Of a stretch of 64,000 nt of DNA, positions 29,097 to 38,361 are shown one piece after another (within the stretch, counting starts at the first letter, position 1; the number at the start of each line of letters is the position of its first letter). The notes under the pieces are model-generated. The model worked only from the letters and a program-made list of their open reading frames with translations, was not told where the DNA came from and did no database searches. Origin of the DNA: Tritrichomonas musculus. Taxonomy: Eukaryota; Parabasalia; Tritrichomonadida; Tritrichomonadidae. The position numbers and the translations under genes were made by a program. The DNA lies in the NCBI GenBank assembly GCA_039105265.1, contig JAPFFF010000011.1, positions 2,976,001 to 3,040,000 of the forward strand, read 5' to 3'.

Positions 29097-29672
29097 TCAT
29101 TCTTGATCGTCAGATGAAGCACATCCCTGAAATTCTTTAAGTTGCTTGACACACATTTCCACTGCCCAAACAGAAACAAATGGTCTAAGGACAATTGGCT
29201 TTTTAGGTTTATTATTATGAGTACTTTTCTTTTTTATATTCTTTACATTTGTTTGTGATAAAATAGGCATATTTTGGGTCTTTCTTTCAATACCATCAGG
29301 AAGCTTTGATGTAAACAATTCTGTATTCACTTTTTCATATTCTGTTTGAGTGGAATCAAGAGAAAAAGAGTCTTGAAAAGTCATTTGAGGAAGGAATTCA
29401 AAATTATTTAAGCTCGTTGATATTGATGAATTATTGGAATTATTAATTGAAGGTCCATTTATCTCTGAGAAATCTCCTTTAGAAGATGATAGAAGAATTG
29501 AATTCATATCTTCATCAAGATCAAAATGGGGATAATCTAAATCATAAGCTAGCATTGAGCATTCATTTAAAGCATTGTATTTATCAACTTCATCAATTGA
29601 AGTTTTGGCGAAATCATGAAAAGCAACAGGTGATGAATTAACAGAAAGAGGAGAATCGAGACTGTGTAACAT
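29097..29672 (-). CDS. Unknown low-complexity protein, 191 aa
   Basis: ATG at 29672. Ser/Asn/Asp-rich and probably disordered for the first 150 residues. Only the last 45 residues look folded: a Lys-rich stretch, then RPFVSVWAVEMCVKQLKEF. The same layout (basic Pro/Lys stretch, LxPF, then a helix ending in a Leu-Lys/Arg-Lys-Leu-like pattern) occurs at the C-terminus of the unrelated-looking gene at 43737-44165. No family recognised. Confidence 0.5.
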   Translation of the reverse strand: MLHSLDSPLSVNSSPVAFHDFAKTSIDEVDKYNALNECSMLAYDLDYPHFDLDEDMNSILLSSSKGDFSEINGPSINNSNNSSISTSLNNFEFLPQMTFQDSFSLDSTQTEYEKVNTELFTSKLPDGIERKTQNMPILSQTNVKNIKKKSTHNNKPKKPIVLRPFVSVWAVEMCVKQLKEFQGCASSDDQE

Positions 29673-30151
29673 CAGTTAAAGAAATTAACGGCAAGAAGCT
29701 AATAAAAAGATGAGATTAGAGAAAGCGCCATATTTTTGAAATAATTATTTTCCAAATTGAGTTTTGAAGAAGAATTTTCCGCCAAAAATAAAGATGATCG
29801 TTATAATTTCAAAAATTGTATTACTACTTAAAAAATAAATAGGATTAACGTACAATCGATCAGTTTTTGAATTGAAATGATTTGATTGAATATGAATGAA
29901 AAATTATGATGATTAATCTAAAACTTTATTTCTCAAATCATATCTATAATTTAGTTGGTTCAACATTTATATGAAAAGTATTTATATGAAAAAGCAGTAA
30001 GAGCATATTTAATGAAAATTTTTTTTTGAATAATTTTGTTATGTTTGTACCATTAGTTTTTCTTCAAATGTCTTTAAATAACAAAAGTTGTTAATCGAGA
30101 AAAAATGAGTAATTTTATTATTATATCATTTCATAACATACAAAATTGATT
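29673..30151. other. Intergenic, AT-rich
   Basis: Upstream of the 29.1-kb gene and downstream of the CDK20-like gene; nothing recognised. Confidence 0.6.
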
Positions 30152-31126
30152 TTAAATATAAGAGCCAGAAATCAAATTGAATCCAGACCCATCAAAAGGA
30201 GCAATCATTGGGGCAGGTTCTGTAAAAAACCAGTTATGATTCATTGCTTCTCTTGCAGATATCCTTCTTGCTGGCTCATATACAATAAACTTGCTAAACA
30301 AATCGACAGCATCATCTGACCATCCAGGAAAAACATTTCTTATGTTTTCTGGCGCTTTTTCTTTAAAAACTATATGTCCGAAATCTGCAAGTTGTGAAAA
30401 GCCTGGCCATCTATTTTCATCAGGGGAGCCAAGTAAGTTTGTAATAAAACCAAGTTGCTCAATGTCTCCACTTCCCGGAAACAAAGGTTTACCATTTAAT
30501 AATTCTGCCATTACGCATCCAATGGCCCATGTGTCTATTGCTTCCCCATATCCACGATCTCCAAGTAAGAGCTCTGGAGCTCTATAAAATGACGTGCCAA
30601 CTTGAAGCGTCCATGCATGTGTTTCATCTTGTGTTTTTGAGCCGCCTATATTAGCTAATTTCTCTGGAAGAATCCTACAAAGACCAAGATCGCATATTTT
30701 AAGGATCCCATTGCTACTAAGAAGTAAATTAGCAGGCTTAATATCCCTGTGTATTATACCTAGATTGTGAAGATGAGATATACCGCGAAGTAGCATTAAC
30801 ATGAGACCTTTAACAATAGATTCAGGAAGAGCAGATGATTGAACAACTTGCGATAAATTATAAGGAAGATATTCCATAACGAGAGAAAGGTTTGGTGAAT
30901 TTTGAATTACCTCATGAAGTTTCACTATATTTGGATGAGAAGAAACAGAAAGAGCTTGAATTTCTCTATAAAATGAAACGCTGGGCTCTGGTATTTTTGA
31001 ATTCGGTGACATAACTTTAACTGCGTATAGTTGGCTTGTTAAAAGATTTTGTGTTTTGTAGACCATAGAAAAACGTCCTTCGCCGATGAGCGTTAGTGGT
31101 CCATATCCTTTGAGCTGAATATTCAT
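30152..31126 (-). CDS. CDK20/CCRK-like CMGC protein kinase
   Basis: 324 residues, ATG at 31126. A complete kinase domain with little else: GEGRFSMVY glycine loop, Lys37 in YAVKV, HRDIKPANLLL with Asp128, and VGTSFYRAPE activation segment. The C-lobe is distinctive: GSGDIEQLGFITNLLGSPDE, RWPGFSQL, and KEKAPENIRNVFPGWSDDAV, closely following vertebrate CDK20/CCRK including the FKExAP and FFTxP segments. The Mg motif is DLG rather than DFG. CDK20/CCRK (LF2 in Chlamydomonas) phosphorylates MAK/ICK-type kinases and sets flagellar length, which fits a flagellate. A generic CDK is the alternative. Confidence 0.8.
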   Translation of the reverse strand: MNIQLKGYGPLTLIGEGRFSMVYKTQNLLTSQLYAVKVMSPNSKIPEPSVSFYREIQALSVSSHPNIVKLHEVIQNSPNLSLVMEYLPYNLSQVVQSSALPESIVKGLMLMLLRGISHLHNLGIIHRDIKPANLLLSSNGILKICDLGLCRILPEKLANIGGSKTQDETHAWTLQVGTSFYRAPELLLGDRGYGEAIDTWAIGCVMAELLNGKPLFPGSGDIEQLGFITNLLGSPDENRWPGFSQLADFGHIVFKEKAPENIRNVFPGWSDDAVDLFSKFIVYEPARRISAREAMNHNWFFTEPAPMIAPFDGSGFNLISGSYI

Positions 31127-31604
31127 AATTTATCTATAATCTTTAAAACGGGTTTTTACATTTTCTTATGAAATATCATGGGAAAAGTGTTTTTTGTTAA
31201 ATTAAATCTATTGTAAAATAGCATTACAATGTTTTAATTTAAGGCAATATTTACTTCATATTATTAATGATTTATTAATTAAGATATCCGAAAAAACTGA
31301 ATATTGAATAACTTTTGAATAATACATCGTTTTGGCTAAATATTTGTTCATTTAACCGTTTAAAAAATTAACAGACTTTTTATATGTTTACATACCAATG
31401 AATGATTTTTTATTAATATTTTACAATTTAAATTATTTATCAAAATAAAAGATGCTCGATTTGTTTGGAGTAGGTCCATCAAGCATACCTTGATAAATGT
31501 ATTTCAAAGTCTTTTTTTTTTTTTTTTATCTTTGGACGTCAATATGAAAATTTTAATATATAAAAATTATGAGAAAACGACAAAATGAAAATAAAAAAGC
31601 GCTT
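31127..31604. other. Intergenic, AT-rich with a long T run
   Basis: Upstream of the CDK20-like gene; holds a T run near 31511-31527. No gene seen. Confidence 0.6.
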
Positions 31605-32069
31605 TTAATAGGTTTGGCCATCAGGTGGTTGTTGCATATTTCCATGCTTTTGCATAAGTTTTGAAATATCAATCAAAATCTTTAAAATTGTAGTAGAAGG
31701 TGACCAATTTTTCAAAAGTGAGAACTGATTTGTTATTACATTGCCACTATCATCAACAAAAGGAAGATTAACTTTTGTAATAAAACTAACTGTTGGTGGT
31801 TGCTTAGGATAATTATTGCCGCAATAAAATTTAACACTGACCATTCTGCCATCAAATCTAGTTCCTGGCATTCCAAGAATTGTTCCTACCCAAGTTGAGA
31901 GTGTTGAATCTGAAGGATCCATTAAACCAAAAGAAATATTTCCTGGAAGATCCTGTCCCTTTTCGCCAGCTTCAAGTTCTTCAAGAAGTCGAAAATTGCG
32001 AGGTACTTCAACAGACATTTTTGTGTTTAAATTTTCATTCAATAATTTGGTCGTTGAAAAAATTGTCAT
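31605..32069 (-). CDS. MMS2: Ubiquitin E2 variant (UEV1/MMS2 family)
   Basis: 154 residues from the ATG at 32069; an internal ATG at 32018 (MSVEVPRNFRLLEELEAGEK) matches where most homologues begin and may be the true start. UBC fold with the UEV signature: VPRNFRLLEELEAGEKG, WVGTILGMPGTRFDGR, YPKQPPTVSFITKVN, and the C-terminal MQQPPDGQTY almost identical to human UBE2V. The HPN-Cys catalytic site of true E2s is absent, as expected. UEVs pair with UBC13 to build Lys63-linked ubiquitin chains for DNA-damage tolerance and signalling. Confidence 0.9.
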   Translation of the reverse strand: MTIFSTTKLLNENLNTKMSVEVPRNFRLLEELEAGEKGQDLPGNISFGLMDPSDSTLSTWVGTILGMPGTRFDGRMVSVKFYCGNNYPKQPPTVSFITKVNLPFVDDSGNVITNQFSLLKNWSPSTTILKILIDISKLMQKHGNMQQPPDGQTY

Positions 32070-32313
32070 TGAATTTTTTTAGCATCAAAAAATTTGTGAA
32101 AAGGATTCATGATAAATCCAGCATGTATTTCTAATTTTTTTATTTTATTTTATTTTATTTTTGGAGAAAAAATCATTAAAAAATATCTAAGAAAAGGTTG
32201 GCATCATTGAATACGGGTATCAGATTTTCAATTTGTTTATTTCATTTTGCAATAAAACAATTAAAAAGAGAAAAAAATGCAAAAAAGTAATATTTAAATA
32301 GGTATTTATTAAG

Positions 32314-33591
32314 TTACAAATTCCTTAAGCCATCTTTCCATTTATTGAAACATTGTCTAGCTTCTTTTAAAAGTGATTTATCTGTGATAAAAACGCGCAT
32401 TGTTGTTTCTTGGAAATGCGCAGGAACGATACATGATAAATCATCTGGTTGTAATTTAATAATATGGTCATTTCCACTTGACCAGAAAGGAATAGTCAAT
32501 AATGGGTTCTTATTAGCTGATAATCCATATCTGAATTTCATTGATACGACACGGAATATTGATGGATCAATACTATTATCGTTTGAAGAAGAAATGTCAA
32601 GTGCAATTGTTGACGGAGCTCGCTGAGAGTAAGATTCACCATCTAAATTATCTGGCTTAACTCTTACTTCTCCTATTAATTTATAAAGATCTCTTTCTCT
32701 GATACGTTTCATTAGATTTTTAGCCGTATCTCCAAAATATCCGAGCTCTGCTTTGAGTAAAATGTTATCATCGAGTTTAACAAATTCTTCAGGATCAGAT
32801 ATACTTGCTTCAAAATCAGGATTGTTTTCTAGAATTTGATCAAAGATGTCACGTAGCATGCATCCTATTGATTGGACAACTCTATGCTTGTAAACACGAA
32901 TGTGCATATCATTTCTTGTATAAAACATGCATTCTATTGTAGGAATCTCGGACAACTTCCATGCAAGCTGATTATCTATAACTCTGCAATTAACTATTAA
33001 GCGATCATATTCAAACCTATTTGTACTTAACGTTCTATTATTATCGCGAGATAAATAATCAAATTTATCAATGTCAATATCTGTTTTACCATTTGAAACA
33101 ACTTGAGAAAGCCATATAGGATAACCTTCAAATACTTCACCACATATATATTTGCAAGCTGCTTCAATAACTTCGCTTTGAATATCTATTTTATACTTTT
33201 GAATAATAAACCTTAATAAATCGCATGACATATTTTCATGCGCCCATTGTGAATCTATTTCACGTGCAAATGGTTCAAAATCGTGTGAAAAAGGACCGTG
33301 TCCTAAGTCATGGCAAAGGGCTGCGATAATTACTGCTTGCTTATGCTTTTCTTCAATTTTAAGCTCTGGTTGATTTGAACTAATGTGCTTCATAAATACT
33401 GATGCAAGATGGCAGCAACCTAAGCAATGCTCAAAACGAGTGTGGTTAGCGCAAGGATAAACAAAAAAAACTGCCCCTAGTTGACAAATAAAGCGTAATC
33501 TTTGAAATTCAAGAGTATCGATAATTGGCCAGCAATATTTTGGAATTGTAAGTGGACCGTAAATATGATCTTGAGGCGAATGATTTTTCAT
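32314..33591 (-). CDS. SAMHD1-like HD-domain dNTP triphosphohydrolase
   Basis: 425 residues, ATG at 33591. The N-terminus IYGPLTIPKYCWPIIDTLEF followed by FQRLRFICQLG is typical of SAMHD1. Metal ligands are all present: His55 (RFEHCLG), His94-Asp95 (CHDLGHGPFSH) and the late Asp in DIDKFDYLSRD. There is no SAM domain, as in most protist and bacterial relatives. The C-terminal half carries the allosteric/helical lobe. The enzyme cleaves dNTPs to nucleosides and triphosphate, controlling dNTP pools; in animals it also limits viruses and retroelements. It is divergently arranged with V-ATPase subunit F across 360 bp. Confidence 0.85.
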   Translation of the reverse strand: MKNHSPQDHIYGPLTIPKYCWPIIDTLEFQRLRFICQLGAVFFVYPCANHTRFEHCLGCCHLASVFMKHISSNQPELKIEEKHKQAVIIAALCHDLGHGPFSHDFEPFAREIDSQWAHENMSCDLLRFIIQKYKIDIQSEVIEAACKYICGEVFEGYPIWLSQVVSNGKTDIDIDKFDYLSRDNNRTLSTNRFEYDRLIVNCRVIDNQLAWKLSEIPTIECMFYTRNDMHIRVYKHRVVQSIGCMLRDIFDQILENNPDFEASISDPEEFVKLDDNILLKAELGYFGDTAKNLMKRIRERDLYKLIGEVRVKPDNLDGESYSQRAPSTIALDISSSNDNSIDPSIFRVVSMKFRYGLSANKNPLLTIPFWSSGNDHIIKLQPDDLSCIVPAHFQETTMRVFITDKSLLKEARQCFNKWKDGLRNL

Positions 33592-33951
33592 AAAAAATTG
33601 TTATTTATGGTTACAATTAATTTTTAAATTCAATGAGTTCTTTGAATAATAATTGTGAGATGGAAGTAAACTTTTGAATATATCCGTTGAGAAGATGTTT
33701 AAAAGGAATTATGTTTTTTTTTTTTCTAATAGTAATTATTTATTTAATGAATATATATTAAAATATCTTTAAATCATATTTTTATTTATAAAATCACAGG
33801 ATATTTATACATATTTGTATAATGAAATTGAATCTTATGAACAAATAATTACACAAATTTATTTGAATAATCTCATAGAATTCTCTACACTAAAAGAAAA
33901 TTTCACCGATAAAAATTGAATTACTTTGTTTAGCGATTATTAATCAGCATT
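33592..33951. other. Divergent promoter region (SAMHD1-like / V-ATPase F)
   Basis: 360 bp, AT-rich; both promoters expected here. No other feature. Confidence 0.6.
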
Positions 33952-34326
33952 ATGTCGGATTTTCGTCATTTAAGACCTCTTGAAACAGGATATTATGTCG
34001 CTATGATTGGAGATGAAGATACAATTACTGGTTTTCTTTTGACTGGAATTGGTCAAATGGAACCAGATGGTTCATCAACTTTCCTTGTTGTCAGAGAAAA
34101 AACTCAGATAGAAGAAATAGAAAAAGCTTTTAATGCATTTACTGAAAGAGACGATATTGCTATATTACTTATAAATCAGCATGTTGCAAACGAAATCAGA
34201 CATTTAATAGATAAATTTGATCGCCCTCTCCCTGCTATTCTCGAGATTCCTAGTAAAGACCATCCTTATAAGCCAGAAGAGGATACGGTCTTTAAACGTG
34301 TTTCTGCTTTACTTGGTCTTGCATAA
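33952..34326 (+). CDS. VMA7: V-type ATPase subunit F
   Basis: 124 residues, ATG at 33952. Full-length subunit F: YYVAMIGDEDTITGFLLTGI (the conserved GDEDTVxGFLLxGIG), FTERDDIAILLINQHVANEI, DRPLPAILEIPSKDHPYKPE. It is a central-stalk subunit of the V1 sector that couples ATP hydrolysis to rotation, acidifying vacuoles and lysosome-like compartments. Confidence 0.95.
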   Translation: MSDFRHLRPLETGYYVAMIGDEDTITGFLLTGIGQMEPDGSSTFLVVREKTQIEEIEKAFNAFTERDDIAILLINQHVANEIRHLIDKFDRPLPAILEIPSKDHPYKPEEDTVFKRVSALLGLA

Positions 34327-34640
34327 AAGTTTTTCTTTATTATAAACATTATAAATTTCACTGCAAATTAGCGATTTTACTTATCTTCATAAAACCATAG
34401 ATAAAGATCTACATTTATTTTCAACATTTCATCTTTATCATTATTAAAATTTCTTATTTGTTTTTCCTAATCTAGATGAATATATCATTAATTTGCTTTT
34501 TGTTAACAATGTTCTTTAATGCTTATCAAGTTTAATAAATTTCAATAAAGCTAAATCAAATGTATTAGATTTAAATGAATTTGCTTAAAGTCTTGATTGA
34601 GCTCCTATAAACTTTTAACTATACTTATTTGGCCTGAAAG
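34327..34640. other. Intergenic, AT-rich
   Basis: 3' flank of the V-ATPase gene; nothing recognised. Confidence 0.5.
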
Positions 34641-35098
34641 GTGCATAAAATTAAATTCGACAAAAATGAGAGCAATTTCCATGTACCACCTAGATTTAGA
34701 ATCTGCAATGGAGACAAAATATTATTATTCAAGATAACAACATCAAAAAGTGATCAAGCTGAAGAAGAATCCCAACAGCCGTGTGAGGGAGATAATGATC
34801 GAAACATACTTAGCTGTGAAGGTTTAAATTTGGCTCTGAGAGACAATATTGAAACATAAGTAGAAGATGAAACGCAACACGTTCATTTAAAGGTGATTAA
34901 GCCATTTTCTGATGAAGAATTATTTCAAAGTGATGAATCATAAGTAGATGGTGTTTAAAATTATGACAGAAACAGCAATAGCAGCAGCAGTGAACCACAA
35001 ATTGAAGAAAAAAAGTATGAAACTCAAAAAAAAAAAAGTTATAAATTAGATGAATATACCAAAATATTTTTACTATCACAAACAAATCAAATAAGTAT
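34641..35098 (+). pseudogene. Coding-like remnant with in-frame stops
   Basis: From about 34641 a single reading frame gives protein-like sequence (PPRFRICNGDKILLFKITTS, then an acidic Ser/Glu-rich part, then HLKVIKPFSDEELFQ) over some 450 bases, interrupted by about three TAA codons and without an initial ATG. The frame persistence suggests a decayed host gene or fragment rather than chance. No family recognised. Confidence 0.35.
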
Positions 35099-38000
35099 TT
35101 ATAAAAATCCAGCCAATTGAGAATCAGTAAATTCAACACCTCCAATTGTTGTTATTTGTTGAGATTTTTTCTTTTTCTTTGCCATTTTTCTTGCTTCTGC
35201 AATTGACAATGGAGGTTTATTAATTTTCTCTTGCTGAACTGGCTGTTGTTTAGTTGTATTGATATCTTCATTTCCATATTTGTCATAATTATTAAAACTA
35301 CGATATTGACTATCGTTAACATTATTATCATCATAAAAATCACTATTATAGTTACTATAATCATTTGCTTTAAACTTTTGACTTGATATAGTGGGATTTG
35401 AAAAATTATTAGACCTGCTATCATTTGGATAATCATATTTATCATCAAAAGTATTTTCATTTGGATAATCATCATAAAAATCGCCACGATATGAACTATT
35501 GTTAACACTTTGCGGACCTTGATCATAATAATATTCATCTTCATCTCTATAATTTGATTTAGGTTTAGCATTATGTTTTGATTTAGGAGCAAGCTTATTA
35601 TCCATGACGCTACTTTCTTCTGCAAGAATTACTTCAAGTTCAGACGGAGAATATTTTTCAAATTGAGAAGGAATCTCATTTTCATAAAAAATATCTTTAT
35701 TATTATTTTTAAAGGTTTGTTTGGTTGATTGTTTTTGTTGATTTTGAGTTTTTTTCTTTTCTTCGAGTAAACTAGAAGATTCTTGAATCAATGCATCAAG
35801 ATCACTATTTGTGAAAGTAGTTTGCTTTGTTGAAAATGTATTTTTAACATTATTCTTTTTAGATTTTGTATTTTTATTGGGTTTGCTTTTGGTCTCTTCA
35901 TTCAGAATGCTTGATGATTCTTGAATTAGATCATCGAGTTCATTATTGGTGAAAGTAACATAATTACTTTGTCCATTTGCTGTAACATCTCTTTTTGGTG
36001 GTTTTGGAAGCTCTTTTAAAGGAGGTTTTTCATCAGTAAATTCAAATTCTGAATTGGATGGATTTTGCTGCTGTTTCTGTTGTTGCTGTTGCTGTTGCTG
36101 CTGCCGCCGCTGCTTTCGAATGGCTGGTGAGAATGAAGATGGCGAAGGTGGGAATGATGATGATGAAGATGGAGGTGGCGGTGAAGCATTTGGTGAAAAA
36201 GAAGCAGATGAAGGAAAATAAGAAATATTCTTTGGAGATTGTGGAGAATCTTTAAATTGCCGCTGAACTTTTTGAGAATATTTTTTGTTGCTATCTTGAA
36301 TATTTGAAGTGGCAACTTCACTCGATCCCATCATAAAATCATCAAGACCGTCATGATATGTTTCAGCACTTTGATTATCGGAATTTTTCATTTGATAAGG
36401 AGAAGAATTTGATTGTGCTAATTGATATTGTTGCTTTGACATTTGTTTTTGCTTTAATTGTTGCTGTTGAATTTGTTTTGGTTGTTGCTGCTGAATTGGC
36501 TTTGATTGTCGTTGAGTTTGCTTTGGGTATTGTTGTTGCATTTGTTGTACTTGTTTTGGCTGTTGTTGGTTTGGCTGTTTAGTATTTTGTGATTGAGATT
36601 GTTGCTTTGGTTTTGATGATGATCTTGTTTGGTCAATCTCACTTGAATCAACCATGAATTCATCAAATTCATCTTTGTAATCTCCATCATTTTGATTTTC
36701 TTCATTATTTTTCTGATATTGTGAATCATTTGCTGGTATTGGTTGTTCCTGCTGCTTTAATTGTTTTGGTTGTTGTTGTTGAGGTTTTGGAGGATTCTTT
36801 GATTGATTAATTGGGGTAACCATTTCGCTAGACCCCATCATAAAATCATCAAAATCATTATTGTTAGCATTAGTATTATCATCATAATTTTGCTTTATAT
36901 TTGGTAGCTGCTGTTTAATCTGCGGCTGATTTGATTTCGGCTTTTCTTGTCGTTGTTGTTGATTAGATGCTTTTTGCTGTCGATTCGGCTGATTTTGCTC
37001 TAGTGGAATCTGATTTTGTTGTTGCTTTGATTTCGTTTGTTGATTAGATATAGCAACATCACTTGATCCCATGATAAAATCATCCAGTTCGTTTGCTGAT
37101 ATTTTTTGATCTTGAAAATCTTGATTAATTTGATTGCTTTTTTCATATTTTTGTGGTGGATTATAATTTTCATCATTTGCGTTTTCATCATTATAATCAT
37201 AGTCATAATCATTATTATCATATAAATTTCTATCTTTATTTTTTCTGCGGCTATCAGTATGATTCTCAATTGCTGTTGGATCGAAAACAACTCGATTTCC
37301 AGAATTTTTTTTAATAGGACTTATATATTGGTTATTCTTAGCTCTATTTTGGCGATTGTATTCAGCTTCTCCAAGTTCACTTGTTGTATTATATTGAATA
37401 TAATCTTGGTAGTTTTGTGATTGATCATGTAGGCGTGCATCAATATTAAATTGTTGCATTTGGCGTGTTTGATTAGAATTGTTGTTTTGATTGTTTCTTG
37501 TATTTTTAACATCAACACTGTCTGTATTGCAAGAATCTTTATTAAGTTGGATATGTTCTGAAATCCGTTTTGATATTTCATCAACCATTTGGTTAAGTTG
37601 TCGTTGATTTAAACTTATTTGTTCCTCACTTTGTAGCTGTGATTTTTGTTCATTTGATTCATCTTTAGTCTTTTTTATTGGTGAAATTTGAACTGAGTTG
37701 CATTTATTAATTTCAAATTTATTATTTCTTTCTTTAGCTTTTTGAATTGCTGAAATCTCTTCAATAATAGCTTTATCTTCATTAGATCGAGCAATCGTGC
37801 TTTTTGCGCGTATTTGGATCCATGGTTCAATTAAATCTGGATGTCTTAAACGAAAATGTTGGTCAAGGTATCCTATCTTAAATTTCTTTCCACATGTTGG
37901 GCACACTTCTCTTGGTTTTCTTAGGTTTTCATTGATTTCAAGAACTTGTTGAAACTTTTTTTTAAGTTTTGAATATTCATTATTTTTTGATTCAAGATTT

Positions 38001-38230
38001 TTGGATAAATGCTTTTGAAATAGCATAAGATATTCGATTGCAAGTTGTAAAAGTTGAATTAATCTTGGCGTCAGTGGGTTATTAGTAAAGACGCCTAAAT
38101 CATCTAATGATATATAACTTGAACCAATTGATTTAATAATTGCGTATATAGATTTCGAATCTTTATTATGTTTTATTTGAGCAGGATCAAGGTTTTTAAT
38201 TAAATTCCAATCTATATTTGTTTCACTCAT
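35099..38230 (-). CDS. DZIP1-like zinc-finger protein with repeated acidic motif
   Basis: 1043 residues, ATG at 38230. Residues 5-85 match the DZIP1 N-terminal domain (IDWNLIKNLDPAQIKHNKDS ... PRLIQLLQLAIEYLMLFQKH), followed by a short coiled coil and one C2H2 finger (Cys110, Cys113, His125, His130). DZIP1/Iguana proteins act at the basal body in ciliogenesis. The rest is long, disordered and rich in Gln/Asn. It carries seven copies of an acidic-hydrophobic motif of the form (E/D)(L/F)DDxxxxSS, such as ELDDFIMGSSDV, DFDDFMMGSSEM, EFDEFMVDSSEI, GLDDFMMGSSEV, ELDDLIQESSSI, DLDALIQESSSL and ELEVILAEESSV. The repeats look like linear docking sites. Glutamine tracts come from CAG/CAA codons. Confidence 0.75.
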   Translation of the reverse strand: MSETNIDWNLIKNLDPAQIKHNKDSKSIYAIIKSIGSSYISLDDLGVFTNNPLTPRLIQLLQLAIEYLMLFQKHLSKNLESKNNEYSKLKKKFQQVLEINENLRKPREVCPTCGKKFKIGYLDQHFRLRHPDLIEPWIQIRAKSTIARSNEDKAIIEEISAIQKAKERNNKFEINKCNSVQISPIKKTKDESNEQKSQLQSEEQISLNQRQLNQMVDEISKRISEHIQLNKDSCNTDSVDVKNTRNNQNNNSNQTRQMQQFNIDARLHDQSQNYQDYIQYNTTSELGEAEYNRQNRAKNNQYISPIKKNSGNRVVFDPTAIENHTDSRRKNKDRNLYDNNDYDYDYNDENANDENYNPPQKYEKSNQINQDFQDQKISANELDDFIMGSSDVAISNQQTKSKQQQNQIPLEQNQPNRQQKASNQQQRQEKPKSNQPQIKQQLPNIKQNYDDNTNANNNDFDDFMMGSSEMVTPINQSKNPPKPQQQQPKQLKQQEQPIPANDSQYQKNNEENQNDGDYKDEFDEFMVDSSEIDQTRSSSKPKQQSQSQNTKQPNQQQPKQVQQMQQQYPKQTQRQSKPIQQQQPKQIQQQQLKQKQMSKQQYQLAQSNSSPYQMKNSDNQSAETYHDGLDDFMMGSSEVATSNIQDSNKKYSQKVQRQFKDSPQSPKNISYFPSSASFSPNASPPPPSSSSSFPPSPSSFSPAIRKQRRQQQQQQQQQKQQQNPSNSEFEFTDEKPPLKELPKPPKRDVTANGQSNYVTFTNNELDDLIQESSSILNEETKSKPNKNTKSKKNNVKNTFSTKQTTFTNSDLDALIQESSSLLEEKKKTQNQQKQSTKQTFKNNNKDIFYENEIPSQFEKYSPSELEVILAEESSVMDNKLAPKSKHNAKPKSNYRDEDEYYYDQGPQSVNNSSYRGDFYDDYPNENTFDDKYDYPNDSRSNNFSNPTISSQKFKANDYSNYNSDFYDDNNVNDSQYRSFNNYDKYGNEDINTTKQQPVQQEKINKPPLSIAEARKMAKKKKKSQQITTIGGVEFTDSQLAGFL

Positions 38231-38361
38231 TTCTCTAAATTATGCATCTATTTTAAAATTGAAAAAGTTCAAGAATTTGTTCGTTATTTTAAAAATTCAA
38301 AGTAAAAATGTAATTCCATAATTATTATTTATTTCTAACACTTTTAAAATTATTATTAACC

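Noticed and set aside
36058-36582. Plus-strand frames of poly-Val/Ala
   Set aside because: They are antisense to the Gln-rich CAG/CAA region of the DZIP1-like gene.
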